Part shown: positions 35,237-44,167 of the stretch, in pieces | Layout of the letters: the number at the start of each line of letters is the position of its first letter | Position numbering within the stretch: position 1 is the first letter of the stretch | From: an uncultured Pseudomonadota bacterium | Lineage (GTDB): Bacteria > Pseudomonadota > Gammaproteobacteria > Burkholderiales > SG8-39 | Assembly: GCA_903834835.1 (NCBI GenBank) | Contig: CAILKO010000044.1 | Span: 1-64,000, forward strand | Direction: 5' to 3' | Length of the DNA stretch: 64,000 nt | Made by a program: the position numbers and the translations under genes | The notes under the pieces: model-generated | The model's input: only the letters and a program-made list of their open reading frames with translations | Told to the model about the DNA's origin: nothing | Database searches by the model: none

Positions 35237-36346
35237 TCAGACCTTCGACAGTTTGAAGAAACGCTGTGCGTTGGTCGACAGGATGGCCGTGCGCTGGGCA
35301 TGGTTCAGCCGGTCGTCGTCTATGGTCTCGTGCATCTCGTGCTTGACCGCTTCCGCACCCGGCTCGTGGGGATAGTCGGACGACCAGGCGAGCGCCTTGT
35401 CGCCGATCAGCTCCATGAGATAGGGCACGGTCATGTCCACGCCTTCGCAGCCGATCAGCACGCGGCCGCTCTCGAACAGCTTGCGCAGATTCGGGCCGGG
35501 GAAGAACTCGTTTTCCCGCTTGGCACGATCGAGGATGAACACCGCCCAGCCCGCGCCGCCCTCGAGGAAACCGAGACGCAGCTTGGGGAAGGCCTCGAAC
35601 ACGCCGTCGTAAGCGAGCGAGATGAAGGCGCGCATGAGCGCCACCGGATGATGCAGGAAACGCGCCGGCTTCAGATCGGTGAAATCATCGAATCCGAGGC
35701 CGCGGTTCGCACCGCCATGCACGGTCAGCACGCAGTCGAGATCCGCCGCCGCCTTGTAGATCGGCCAGTAGTACTCGTGCCCGAGATGCAGCTGCAGCCC
35801 GCTCGCCGGCAGCATCGCCCCCGGCATGTCGAGCTTGGTCACCATGCGCTTCAGTTCCTTCACCGCCTCGTCCGGAAACTGCATCGGGATGATGCCCACC
35901 GGCCGCATGCGCTTGTCGCGCTTGTAGTACTCGTGATACGCCCAGTCGTTGTAGGCACGGCAGACCCGTACCGTGTACTCCTTCTGGCGCAGCACGCCGA
36001 CCGACAGCGCCTCGCTCGCGAACAGCACCGTCTGCTCGATGCCGGTGATATCCAGCATGTCGATCCAGTCTTCGGGCGAACCCACCGGGTGGCGGCCATT
36101 GCCCTGACCCACCGGCTCGTACATGTCGCGCGGCAGGTAGTGCACGCCGTCGAGCGACGGGAAGATATCGGTGCCAAGGGCGAACGGACGGTTGCGCTCG
36201 GCGACCGCGCGGATCGTCGGATCCATGTACTTCCCGAAGGAATCCGCGCGCTCCATGAGGTGGCCGTCGCAGTCGATCACGCGGTACTTCAGCTTGACCT
36301 TCTCCTGCTTCTTCCCGGCCGGGGCCTTCTTCTGCTTGGTGGTCAT
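35237..36346 (-). CDS. Amidohydrolase family protein (COG2159 type), copy 1
   Basis: A 369-residue TIM-barrel metal-dependent hydrolase or decarboxylase of the ACMSD-related group. Metal-site segments are VIDCDGHLME (D-x-D-x-H..E form), TVHGGANRG and SSDYPHEP. A Lys-rich leader of ~18 residues precedes the barrel. It is the last gene of a leftward operon (cupin, cupin, CDC48-like ATPase), 16 bp after the ATPase, with strong AAGGAGATACAC before its ATG. Related barrels often hydrolyse or decarboxylate ring-cleavage products; the substrate here is unknown. Confidence 0.88.
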   Translation of the reverse strand: MTTKQKKAPAGKKQEKVKLKYRVIDCDGHLMERADSFGKYMDPTIRAVAERNRPFALGTDIFPSLDGVHYLPRDMYEPVGQGNGRHPVGSPEDWIDMLDITGIEQTVLFASEALSVGVLRQKEYTVRVCRAYNDWAYHEYYKRDKRMRPVGIIPMQFPDEAVKELKRMVTKLDMPGAMLPASGLQLHLGHEYYWPIYKAAADLDCVLTVHGGANRGLGFDDFTDLKPARFLHHPVALMRAFISLAYDGVFEAFPKLRLGFLEGGAGWAVFILDRAKRENEFFPGPNLRKLFESGRVLIGCEGVDMTVPYLMELIGDKALAWSSDYPHEPGAEAVKHEMHETIDDDRLNHAQRTAILSTNAQRFFKLSKV

Positions 36347-36362
36347 GTGTATCTCCTTCCGC

Positions 36363-38546
36363 TCAGCGGCGGGCCGCGGGCTTCTTCTTCTTTGCGCCCG
36401 CTTTGGCCGCAGGTTTATGCTTGCTCACGCTGAGTTTCAGCACGAGTTCGAGATCCTTGCGGGCCAGTCCCTTGCGCTGCCCCATGACCACCGCCATCTT
36501 CGCTTCGTCGAACAGGGACTTTAGATCCGCGCCGGACCAGCCCTTGCTCGACTTCACGACGAGCGAGATGAGGTCCTGCATCTTGTTGCCCGCGGCAAGC
36601 GTGACACCGTCGAGCTGGATGCGCGCGATTTCCCCGCGCTCCGCGTCCGAAGGCGGCGGGACGAAGATGTGCGTGCCGAAGCGCCCCGGACGCAGCACGG
36701 ACTCGTCGATGAGTTCCATGCGGTTGGTGGCGCCGATGATGATGATGCCGCCCATCGCCTCGATGCCATCCAGCTCGGTGAGGAGCTGGGACACCACGCG
36801 CTCGGTGGTCTTCGTACCGACGTCCGCGCCGCGAGACGGCGCGATGGCATCGAGCTGATCGAAGAACACGATCGCCGGCGCCAGCTGCCGCGCCACGCGG
36901 AAGATCCGGCGGATCATCTCCTCCGATTCGCCCAGCCACTTGGTGAAGATCTCGGGACCGTCCACCGCGATGAAGTTGACCCCGATCTCATGCGCCACCG
37001 CCTTCGCGAGCAGCGTCTTGCCGGTGCCCGACGGGCCGTGCAGCAGCACGCCGGAGGGCGGCGAGAGCTTCATCGCCGCGAGCTCGTCGCGCCGCATCAG
37101 CGCGAACTGCACGGTGTTGCGCAGTCTCGCCTTCACGTCGTCCAGACCGCCGATGTCGTCCCAGGTGACGTCCGGCACCGTGACCAGCACTTCGCGGATC
37201 GCGGAGGGCTGGATCCTCTGCAGGGCGGACTCGAAATCCTCCTTGTCGACCATCAGGTCGGCGGGCGACACAGCGCCTTCCTTCCAGATGCCGCCGGTCT
37301 TGCGGCGCAGCGCCGTGAGACCCGCTTCGCGGCAGACTTCCATGAGGTCGGCGCCGACGAAGCCAGGCGAACGACGCGCCACTTCGGGCATGTAGTCGAT
37401 CGCCGCTTCGGTGAGCGGCATTTCGCGGCTGTGGATCTCGAGCACTTCGAGCCGGCCGGCCGCATCCGGCGGGCCGACGTAGATTTCACGGTCGAAACGA
37501 CCCGGCCTGCGCATCGCCATGTCGATCGCATCCAGGCGGTTGGTCGTGCCGACGACGATCAGGCCATCGACGCGCGTCATGCCGTCCATCAGTGCGAGCA
37601 GCTGGGTGACCATGCGCGTGTCGGACAGCGCGCCGCTCTCGCCGCGGCGCGGCGCGATCGCATCCAGCTCGTCGATCAGGATGACCGCCGGCGCATGATG
37701 GGTGGCTTCGCTGAACACGCGGCGCAGATTGGATTCGGTCTCGCCATACATCGTGCCGACCACATCCGGCCCGCTGATGTAATAGAACTTCGCCTTCACC
37801 TCGTTCGCGAGCGCGCGCGCGAGGTGGGTCTTGCCGACCCCGGGTGGCCCGTGCAGCACGACGCCGCGCGGCGGGTTGATGCCGAGCTGGCGATAGACCT
37901 CGGGCGCCTGCAGCGGCAGCTGCAGCAGTTCGCGCATGAGATCGAGCTGCCGGCGCATGCCGCCGACATCGTCGAAGGTCACCTCGCTCACCGCGTCGGT
38001 GTGCAGGTTTTCCGTGATCTCGAACTCGAGCTTGGTTTCCGGCGTGACGACACCGTAGTCGCCCTCGACGCTGATCACCTTGTAGGTGGTGCCGGCGATG
38101 GAATCGAGGAACTTGATATAGATCACCGACCCGGCCGTGGCGGGGGTGCGGTTCTCGACCAGCGTGCCGAGCACGTGACGATCGAGGTTGTGCGCGCTGA
38201 AGACGTCGATCGCCGGCAGCAGCACGATCTTCTTGAGCGGCACTTCGTCCACCGGCTGGACCGTGACGTTCTCGCCGAGCCGCGCCTTGAGCGCCTGGCG
38301 CATGAACCGGTCGAGGTGGATGCTGCCTTTCGCTTCGGCGTCCGTGCGCGGCTCGCTCAGGCGGGCGATGGTGCTGCGTCCGGATTCCGTGAACACGCGG
38401 AGCAGCTGCCCCGGCTCCCAGCCGGAGGCGCGCATGTCGTCAATGTGTGCATTGCACAGGCACTGGCTGCCCGTTGCGTATTCCTGCGAGGAACGCGCGA
38501 CCGCCAGGTGCGCGCTTCTCGCTTTCGTGGCGGTCGCGTTACTCAC
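36363..38546 (-). CDS. CDC48/VAT-type double AAA ATPase with Walker B E-to-Q in D2
   Basis: A 727-residue ATPase with full CDC48 architecture. The N domain (residues ~10-180) is a double-psi barrel plus CDC48_2 part. D1 has Walker A GPPGVGKT (233-240), Walker B ILIDE (289-293) and the arginine-finger region RRPGRFDRE. D2 has Walker A GPSGTGKT (504-511) but Walker B IVFFDQ, with Gln564 where Glu is expected. In p97 the matching Glu-to-Gln mutants bind ATP but do not hydrolyse it, so D2 is probably an ATP-binding, non-cycling ring. The C-terminal tail is Lys/Ala/Pro-rich. The start is GTG at 38546, overlapping the cupin stop (GTGA). Members unfold or remodel proteins; a partner in this operon is the natural guess. 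Confidence 0.9.
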   Translation of the reverse strand: MSNATATKARSAHLAVARSSQEYATGSQCLCNAHIDDMRASGWEPGQLLRVFTESGRSTIARLSEPRTDAEAKGSIHLDRFMRQALKARLGENVTVQPVDEVPLKKIVLLPAIDVFSAHNLDRHVLGTLVENRTPATAGSVIYIKFLDSIAGTTYKVISVEGDYGVVTPETKLEFEITENLHTDAVSEVTFDDVGGMRRQLDLMRELLQLPLQAPEVYRQLGINPPRGVVLHGPPGVGKTHLARALANEVKAKFYYISGPDVVGTMYGETESNLRRVFSEATHHAPAVILIDELDAIAPRRGESGALSDTRMVTQLLALMDGMTRVDGLIVVGTTNRLDAIDMAMRRPGRFDREIYVGPPDAAGRLEVLEIHSREMPLTEAAIDYMPEVARRSPGFVGADLMEVCREAGLTALRRKTGGIWKEGAVSPADLMVDKEDFESALQRIQPSAIREVLVTVPDVTWDDIGGLDDVKARLRNTVQFALMRRDELAAMKLSPPSGVLLHGPSGTGKTLLAKAVAHEIGVNFIAVDGPEIFTKWLGESEEMIRRIFRVARQLAPAIVFFDQLDAIAPSRGADVGTKTTERVVSQLLTELDGIEAMGGIIIIGATNRMELIDESVLRPGRFGTHIFVPPPSDAERGEIARIQLDGVTLAAGNKMQDLISLVVKSSKGWSGADLKSLFDEAKMAVVMGQRKGLARKDLELVLKLSVSKHKPAAKAGAKKKKPAARR

Positions 38547-39067
38547 GATTTCTGCGCCTTGTACTCCGGGCAGTCCTCGAGCACTTCGAAGCCGCAGCCC
38601 TTGTCGACACCCAGGGGGTCGGTCAGGTTGGGTTCGCAGCCGGCCAGCAGCGCCAGCTCATTCGAGTCCGAGTTGAAGTGCTGGAACACGATGCCTTCCT
38701 CCTTGATCGGGAGGTTGATCACGTCGCCGGCCTTCCACTGGTGCTTGATGCCGTCGACGATCGTGTAGCCCTTGCCCTTCAGCACGTAGTACACCACGCT
38801 GCCGCCGCACTTCAGGCGGCCGCTCTTCGAGCCGGGGGGAATCTCCTGCCGGTAGAACATCACCGTGCGGCAGACGACGTCCGTGAGCGACGGGTGGAGA
38901 TACCACTGCATCTTGCCGAGGCGGTTGATCTCCCAGGGAAGATTGGCGCCGCGCACCAGCCAGACGGCACCCTTCGCCATCTCGCGCTGGGCATCGCGCA
39001 TCTTGAGCAGTTCATCGAAAAGATTGAGTTCTGCGCGCAGATCCTTGCGCTGGTTATTTGAAGTCAG
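38543..39067 (-). CDS. Cupin-domain protein, metal motif degenerate
   Basis: A 174-residue single-cupin protein. The barrel is clear: VVYYVLKGKGYTIVDGIKHQW, then GDVINLPIKEEG and FQHFNSD. The first cupin motif, which should contain HxH, reads GSKSGRLKCGG, so the metal site is missing key ligands. No ATG/GTG start fits: CTG at 39067 stands 6 bp after AGGAGG, while the first ATG (39001) has no ribosome site. I choose CTG. It overlaps the upstream cupin by 14 bp and the ATPase by 4 bp. It is probably a structural partner of the other cupin. Confidence 0.75.
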   Translation of the reverse strand: MTSNNQRKDLRAELNLFDELLKMRDAQREMAKGAVWLVRGANLPWEINRLGKMQWYLHPSLTDVVCRTVMFYRQEIPPGSKSGRLKCGGSVVYYVLKGKGYTIVDGIKHQWKAGDVINLPIKEEGIVFQHFNSDSNELALLAGCEPNLTDPLGVDKGCGFEVLEDCPEYKAQKS

Positions 39068-39569
39068 GGGACACCTCCTTCTGTTCCGTCCATTTGCCGA
39101 GTTCATCCATGTACGGGCTGTAAATCCACGCCATCCACACGGCGCTTTGCCCCGGATGCTTGTTGAAATGCTTGTGCACGCAGCCATCGGGTTTCAGCGG
39201 CAGCAGCAGCACATCGCCTTCCTGCCATTCCTTCTTCACGCCGTCGACTTCGGTGTAGCCCACGCCTTCCACGATGTAGATGACGAGGCCACCCTGGTGA
39301 CGGTGCGCGCCGGAGTGGGTCTTGATGTCGTGCAGGAATACGTTCCAGTCGCGCAGCGCGCCGATGCACTTGTCATCGGTTTCACGGTTGATGAAGAACT
39401 TCAACCGGCCCTGGCGGGATTGCTCCCACTCGACGTCCTCGCTGCGGATCACGATCGCGCGCTTGAACGCTCGCTCGCGCCAGTCCACCATCCACTTGAG
39501 CGTGCGCTCGTAGATGCTGTGCTCGGTAGGACCGCGCTCGCGCACCCTCGTCTTCATTGCGTCTGCCAT
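39054..39569 (-). CDS. Cupin-domain protein with intact histidine motif
   Basis: A 171-residue single cupin. Motif 1 GAHRHQGGLVIYIVEGVGY holds HxH, and motif 2 DGCVHKHFNKHPG supplies further His, so a metal site (Fe or Mn in dioxygenase-type cupins) is plausible. It is the first gene of the leftward operon cupin, cupin, CDC48-like ATPase, amidohydrolase. The start at 39569 was chosen because upstream in-frame sequence is Pro/Arg-rich and not conserved. A promoter candidate lies at 39744-39773. Confidence 0.85.
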   Translation of the reverse strand: MADAMKTRVRERGPTEHSIYERTLKWMVDWRERAFKRAIVIRSEDVEWEQSRQGRLKFFINRETDDKCIGALRDWNVFLHDIKTHSGAHRHQGGLVIYIVEGVGYTEVDGVKKEWQEGDVLLLPLKPDGCVHKHFNKHPGQSAVWMAWIYSPYMDELGKWTEQKEVSPDFK

Positions 39570-39882
39570 AACACCTCGCTTTCCTCTCCAGCTGCCTTCC
39601 GGAAAACCGCGCGCCGGACGACGTTCACCGCCCTCCCCTGTGCGGAACGCGCGCCGGGCCGCACTGCACCCGGGAAACGCTCTGCAATACTCGGCCACCG
39701 CCTGGGAGGGCGACTGCGGCGACAGAATGGGAACCAGCCGACTACTATATTTCAGAACTGTCGGCGGTAACAACGAAATCCGGCGGCGATTCTAAAGTGT
39801 TTTTCCATGCGAAACCCGCGGGCCTGCACGGGCGGCTAGAGTGCGGCATTGCCGATCCGGCAGCACAGCTACAGGTGCGCAG
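39570..39882. other. Divergent intergenic region between cupin operon and aldo/keto reductase
   Basis: This 313-bp gap contains no supported gene. Its central part (39740-39815) is AT-richer than its surroundings and holds the leftward promoter candidate listed separately. I found no palindrome copy here. Confidence 0.6.
39744..39773 (-). promoter_or_regulatory. Candidate sigma-70 promoter of the cupin-CDC48 operon
   Basis: On the minus strand TTGTTA (complement of 39768-39773, 4/6) and TATAGT (complement of 39744-39749, 5/6) are separated by 18 bp. This predicts a leader of roughly 165 nt before the first cupin ATG. Confidence 0.45.
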
Positions 39883-40872
39883 GTGAACGATGCGCGTATC
39901 GAACTCGGCCGCAGCGGCCTGCGCGTGGCGCCGCTCTGCATCGGCACCTGGCAGCTGAGCGGCGCCTGGGGCCGCGATACCTCGCAGGGCGCCGCAGCGG
40001 TGCGCCACGCCTTCGACCGCGGCCTCAATTTCTTCGACACCGCCTATGCCTACGGCTGGGGTTCGGCCGAAGAAGGGCTCGGGCGCGCGCTCGCCGATCT
40101 GATCCGCACGCGGCGCGACGAACTGGTGATCGTCACGAAGGGCGGCGTGCGTCCTGCCAACGGCGGCTATGAGCGCAATTCCGACGCGCCGGTGCTGCGC
40201 GGCATGATCGAGAACAGCCTGCGCCTGCTCGGCACCGATCACGTGGACCTCTTCCTGATCCACTGGCCGGATCCCAGCGTGGCCTTCGACGACACCGCGC
40301 GCGTGCTGGAAGGTTTCGTCCGCGACGGACTCGCGCGCCGGGTCGGGGTGTCGAATTTCTCGGTGGAGCAGATGAACGCATTCTCGGCGGGCGGGCGCAT
40401 CGCCGCCGTCCAGGTGCCCTACTGCGCCGTGCGTCAGGGCGTGGAACGCGAGGTGATCCCGCATTGCGCCGCGAACGGCATCGGCATCATGGGCCACGCC
40501 GCGCTCGCCCACGGCCTGCTGTCGGGTTCCGTGCTGCGCGGCGGCAGCTTTGCGAGCGACGACTGGCGCGTCAACGCGCGCGAATTCAAGGGCCCGGACT
40601 TCGAGCGCAGGCTGACCATTGCCGAAGCGCTCGCCGCAATCGCCGCCGGACAGGGCTGCACGCTTGCCGAGCTCTCGCTCGCCTGGGTGCGCGCCCATCC
40701 GGCGGGCGTGATTCCGGTGGTCGGCGTGCAACGTCCGGCCGATGTCGATTCCTGCCTGCGTGCGCTCGAGCTGCGCCTGGATGACGCGGTGCTGCAGGCG
40801 ATCCGTTCGCTTGGCGCACAGGCGCCGGAACCGGAATCGACGACGATCGCGATCCGCACACCCGCCGGCTAG
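39883..40872 (+). CDS. Aldo/keto reductase
   Basis: A 329-residue NADPH-dependent TIM-barrel reductase. The catalytic tetrad context is visible: FFDTAYAYGWGSAEEGLG (Asp and Tyr), VTKGG (Lys) and LFLIHWPDP (His). Cofactor-side segments RRVGVSNFSVEQM and IPVVGVQRPADV complete the fold. The GTG at 39883 is preceded by AGGTG at 7 bp; longer starts give a non-conserved leader. It is divergent from the cupin operon and convergent with amidohydrolase copy 2 (stops overlap by 3 bp). The substrate is unknown. Confidence 0.9.
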   Translation: MNDARIELGRSGLRVAPLCIGTWQLSGAWGRDTSQGAAAVRHAFDRGLNFFDTAYAYGWGSAEEGLGRALADLIRTRRDELVIVTKGGVRPANGGYERNSDAPVLRGMIENSLRLLGTDHVDLFLIHWPDPSVAFDDTARVLEGFVRDGLARRVGVSNFSVEQMNAFSAGGRIAAVQVPYCAVRQGVEREVIPHCAANGIGIMGHAALAHGLLSGSVLRGGSFASDDWRVNAREFKGPDFERRLTIAEALAAIAAGQGCTLAELSLAWVRAHPAGVIPVVGVQRPADVDSCLRALELRLDDAVLQAIRSLGAQAPEPESTTIAIRTPAG

Positions 40873-41945
40873 AGCCCGTACAGCGTCTTCGGATTGCGCC
40901 AGAGGATCTTCTCCACGACTTCCATCGGGTAGTCCCCCGCCTCGGCGCGCTTCGTCAGGCGCTCGACGAAGCCGTTCTCGCGCGCCGGATCCGCATGGCC
41001 GTAGTCGGAACCCGCGATCAGGTTGTCGGCGCCGAAAGCGCGCACCAGATACGGCAGGTCCTCGTCCGGGAAACAGGTGACGTAGATCCGGTTCGTTTTC
41101 AGAATATCGTCCGCGAGCCGGATATCGCGGAAGGACAGCGCATTGCCGCTGGAGATCTTTTCCGCCCGGCGTTTCAGATTGCCCACGATGAACGGCAGCC
41201 AGCCGGCACCCGCTTCGACGAAGGCGAAGCGCAGCGTCGGGAATCTGCCGGGGATGTCAAAGAGCAGCATCGAATGCAGTGCCGAGGCGACCGGCAGGGT
41301 CAGGCGCTGCAGCCTGCCGTAGAGCCACTCCCCGGGCGCCACGCGGGAGGGAATGCCGGTGCCGGTATGAAAGCAGATCGGCATGCCGAGCCGCTCGGCT
41401 TCCTCGTAGACCGGGAAGAACCAGGGATCGTTCGGCCAGCGGCCTGCTTCCGGATCGGCCTTCTTAAGAACGCCGCAGGCGCCATGCGCCTTGGCATAGC
41501 GCAACTCCTCGATCGCCGCCTCGATACTGTGCAGCGGCGGCGCGCAGACCCAGCGCAGCCGGCCGTTCGTGCCTTCGCAGCGTTCCGCGAGCCACCGGTT
41601 GTAACTGCGCCGCAGCGCGAGTTCCTCGGCCGCATTGTCGGTGACGCCCTGCAGCAGCACGGTCGGATAGAGTACGTGCACGTCGACACCGACCGCGTCC
41701 ATGTGACGGATGCGCGCGGGCACATCGAGCAGTTCGCGCGTCGCCGCGGTGGTGCCCGTCATTTCGTCATTGCCGACCATGCGCGGCTCGCTCATCACGC
41801 TGAACTGCCAGCGCGAATCCGGCAGCAGTTCGCCGCCCGGACCCGTATTCACGCAGCCCGGACGGTACTGCGCCGCATCGCCCTCCATGTAGCGCCAGGT
41901 GGCTTCGGTCTCGATGATGTGTGCGTCGGCGTCGATGACGGGCAT
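40869..41945 (-). CDS. Amidohydrolase family protein (COG2159 type), copy 2
   Basis: A 358-residue metal-dependent TIM barrel. Its metal-site pattern is VIDADAHIIETEATW at the N-terminus, CFHTGTG in mid-barrel and AGSDYGHAD near the end, very close to copy 3 at 56456 (VIDADTHVDENEDTW, CMHLGSGD, IGSDYTHAD). Other shared marks include YPTL/V and RSYNRWLA. The ATG at 41945 follows GGAGGAAGCGAGC. It is transcribed divergently from the E1 alpha/beta genes. Reaction unknown; hydrolysis or decarboxylation are the family options. Confidence 0.88.
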   Translation of the reverse strand: MPVIDADAHIIETEATWRYMEGDAAQYRPGCVNTGPGGELLPDSRWQFSVMSEPRMVGNDEMTGTTAATRELLDVPARIRHMDAVGVDVHVLYPTVLLQGVTDNAAEELALRRSYNRWLAERCEGTNGRLRWVCAPPLHSIEAAIEELRYAKAHGACGVLKKADPEAGRWPNDPWFFPVYEEAERLGMPICFHTGTGIPSRVAPGEWLYGRLQRLTLPVASALHSMLLFDIPGRFPTLRFAFVEAGAGWLPFIVGNLKRRAEKISSGNALSFRDIRLADDILKTNRIYVTCFPDEDLPYLVRAFGADNLIAGSDYGHADPARENGFVERLTKRAEAGDYPMEVVEKILWRNPKTLYGL

Positions 41946-42094
41946 GCTCGCTTCCTCCTCCAAAAATGCTAGCACGCGCCCTCCAGCGGAGTTGCCGCCA
42001 TGCGAAACCGCGCGCGGGCGCATCACGGTCTTCGGAGGCCAGCCCTTATACTCGCCCGCCAGTCGCAGGCATCCGTTCCGGGGAGGAAATCCGC

Positions 42095-43132
42095 ATGAGC
42101 GCCGCAGCCAGCACGCCGGGCATGACCCGTGCGAATCGCCTGTCCATCATGGAGCGCATGCTCGTGATGCGGCGCTTCGAGGAGCGCCTCTTCGAGCTGC
42201 ACGCAGCCGGCCATCTGCGCGGCGTGTTCCACCTCTACATCGGCCAGGAAGGCACCGGCGCGGCCGTGCTCGAGGCGCTGGCTGCGGACGACTACATCCT
42301 CTCGACCCACCGCAATCACGGCCATGTGGTCGGTCGCGGCGCCGATGCAGGCCGTGCCTACGCGGAGCTGATCGGACGCGCCACGGGTCTGCAGGGCGGC
42401 CGCGGCGGCAGCTTCCACCTCTGCGACCCCGCGAGAGGCGTGCTGCAGACTTCCGCCATCGTGGGCGGCTGCGTCGGGCTCGCGACCGGCGCGGCCTATG
42501 GCATCCGGCAATCGGGCGGCGGTCGCGTGGCGACCGGGTTCTTCGGCGACGCCGCGCTCGAAGAAGGCGTGGCCTTCGAATCCTTCACGCTCGCCGCGCT
42601 GTGGAAACTGCCCGTGATCTATGTGTGCGAGAACAACTCGATCGGTGCGGGCGAGATGAAGGGCGACAGCTACCCGCGCTCCATGCTCGGCGCCGAACGG
42701 CTGTCGCGCGTGCCGGAAATGGCCGGCGTGCGCACGCTGCAGGTCTCGAACGGCGCGAACGCGGCCGAAGTGCACGCCGCGGCGCTCGAAGCGCGCGCGC
42801 ACTGCCTCGCCGGCAAGGGGCCGGTGTTCATCGAATCGCCGATCGCCCGCTGGCCGGGGGGCAGGAGTCTCTTCCCGAAGTCCACCGGCGCGACCGATCT
42901 CGCGCTCGCCTGGGGCCGGCGCGCGCCCGAAGGCCCGAACCAGGACTGGCAGGAGAACCACGATCCGGTGATTCGCTGGGCGCGAGTGGTACTCGCCGCA
43001 GGCGACGCCTCGCAGGACGAACTCCTTGCGCTCGACCGTACGGTGCTCGCGCGCAACGATGCGGGCATGCGCTTTGCGCTCGAGAGCCCGTGGCCGGACG
43101 CGGCTACCGCCACAGACAAGGTGTTCGCATGA
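42095..43132 (+). CDS. Thiamine-diphosphate E1 alpha subunit (2-oxoacid/acetoin dehydrogenase type)
   Basis: A 345-residue PDH-E1-alpha fold protein. It has FHLYIGQEGTGAAVLEAL, STHRNHGHVVGRG, and the TPP-magnesium motif region GFFGDAALEEGVAFE ending in VIYVCENN. It should form an alpha2-beta2 enzyme with the next gene, whose ATG overlaps this stop. GGGGAGGAAATCCGC precedes the ATG. No E2 lipoyl acyltransferase or E3 gene is nearby, so the pair may borrow another complex or carry out a non-oxidative TPP reaction. Confidence 0.9.
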   Translation: MSAAASTPGMTRANRLSIMERMLVMRRFEERLFELHAAGHLRGVFHLYIGQEGTGAAVLEALAADDYILSTHRNHGHVVGRGADAGRAYAELIGRATGLQGGRGGSFHLCDPARGVLQTSAIVGGCVGLATGAAYGIRQSGGGRVATGFFGDAALEEGVAFESFTLAALWKLPVIYVCENNSIGAGEMKGDSYPRSMLGAERLSRVPEMAGVRTLQVSNGANAAEVHAAALEARAHCLAGKGPVFIESPIARWPGGRSLFPKSTGATDLALAWGRRAPEGPNQDWQENHDPVIRWARVVLAAGDASQDELLALDRTVLARNDAGMRFALESPWPDAATATDKVFA

Positions 43133-44133
43133 GCGCGACGCCGATCCCGGCGCGCGGCCGGCGCATCACGTTCGCGACCGCCATGTACGAGGCGCTGCGC
43201 GACACCATGCGCGAGGACCCGCGTTTCACGATCTTCGGCAACTGGGTGTTCGGCCTGCAGGCGAACCACCTGATGGAAGCACTGCGCGAAGAATTCCCGG
43301 GCCGCATCATGGAACCGCCCGTTGCGGAAGCGGCGCTCGTCGCCACGGCGGTCGGGGCGGGCATGGTCGGCGCGTCCACCTTCGTCGATCTCGGCACCGG
43401 CACCTTCAGCTTCCCGGCCTGGTCTTCGATCTACAACGAGGCGTCCGTGGTGCACCACCTGTCCAACGGCCAGCTGAACGCGCGCCTCACGATGCACATG
43501 ATGCACGGCCTGCGCGGGGGCGGCGGCGAGCAGCACAGCTACAGCCCGCAGTCCCTGCTGTGGAACTGTCCCGGCCTCGAGATCGTCATTCCGTCCACGC
43601 CCTACGATGCCAAGGGCCTGATGCGCCGCGCGCTGAAGAGCCCGAATCCGACCGTGTTCATCGACAACACCCGGCTCTCGGCCACCGAGGGCGAAGTTCC
43701 CGAAGAAGACTATGAAATCCCCTTCGGCCTTGCCGACATCAAGCGCGCCGGGCGCGATGTGACGCTGGTCGCCACCTCGCGCCTCGTGCACATGGCGCTC
43801 GGCGCCGCGGCGACGCTCGCGACCGAAGGCATCGAGGTGGAAGTCGTGGACCCGCGCACGCTTGAGCCTTTCGATGAAAACACCATTCTCGGCTCGGTGG
43901 CGCGTACCGGACGCTTCGCAGTGCTGGACGAATGCAACCTGCGCTGCGGCGTGGGCGCCGAGATCGTGGCCACGGTGGCCGGGAAGGCCTTCGCGAGCCT
44001 CAAGGCGGCGCCGCTGCGCCTCGTGCGCGCCCAGTCGCCGGTTGCCTGCAGCGCGCCGCTCGAGGCCGCCCTGCTGCCGGATGAACCGCAGGTCGTGGCG
44101 GCGTTGCGCGCGCTCGCGCAGACCGGGCGCTGA
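43129..44133 (+). CDS. Thiamine-diphosphate E1 beta subunit
   Basis: A 334-residue transketolase-like beta subunit partnering the preceding alpha. The cofactor glutamate is retained in EPPVAEAALVATAVGAG, and VIPSTPYDAKGLMRRAL plus the C-terminal VVDPRTLEPFD are typical. The segment usually reading GEDVG is replaced by FGNWVFGLQ, and the region normally binding the second-phase substrate (YGGG....H.QS) reads LRGGGGEQHSYSPQSL. These point to a non-PDH subgroup. The start overlaps the alpha stop by 4 bases. Confidence 0.9.
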   Translation: MSATPIPARGRRITFATAMYEALRDTMREDPRFTIFGNWVFGLQANHLMEALREEFPGRIMEPPVAEAALVATAVGAGMVGASTFVDLGTGTFSFPAWSSIYNEASVVHHLSNGQLNARLTMHMMHGLRGGGGEQHSYSPQSLLWNCPGLEIVIPSTPYDAKGLMRRALKSPNPTVFIDNTRLSATEGEVPEEDYEIPFGLADIKRAGRDVTLVATSRLVHMALGAAATLATEGIEVEVVDPRTLEPFDENTILGSVARTGRFAVLDECNLRCGVGAEIVATVAGKAFASLKAAPLRLVRAQSPVACSAPLEAALLPDEPQVVAALRALAQTGR

Positions 44134-44167
44134 ACCGATCCCTGTCACCAATCCAAGGAGAACCCGG

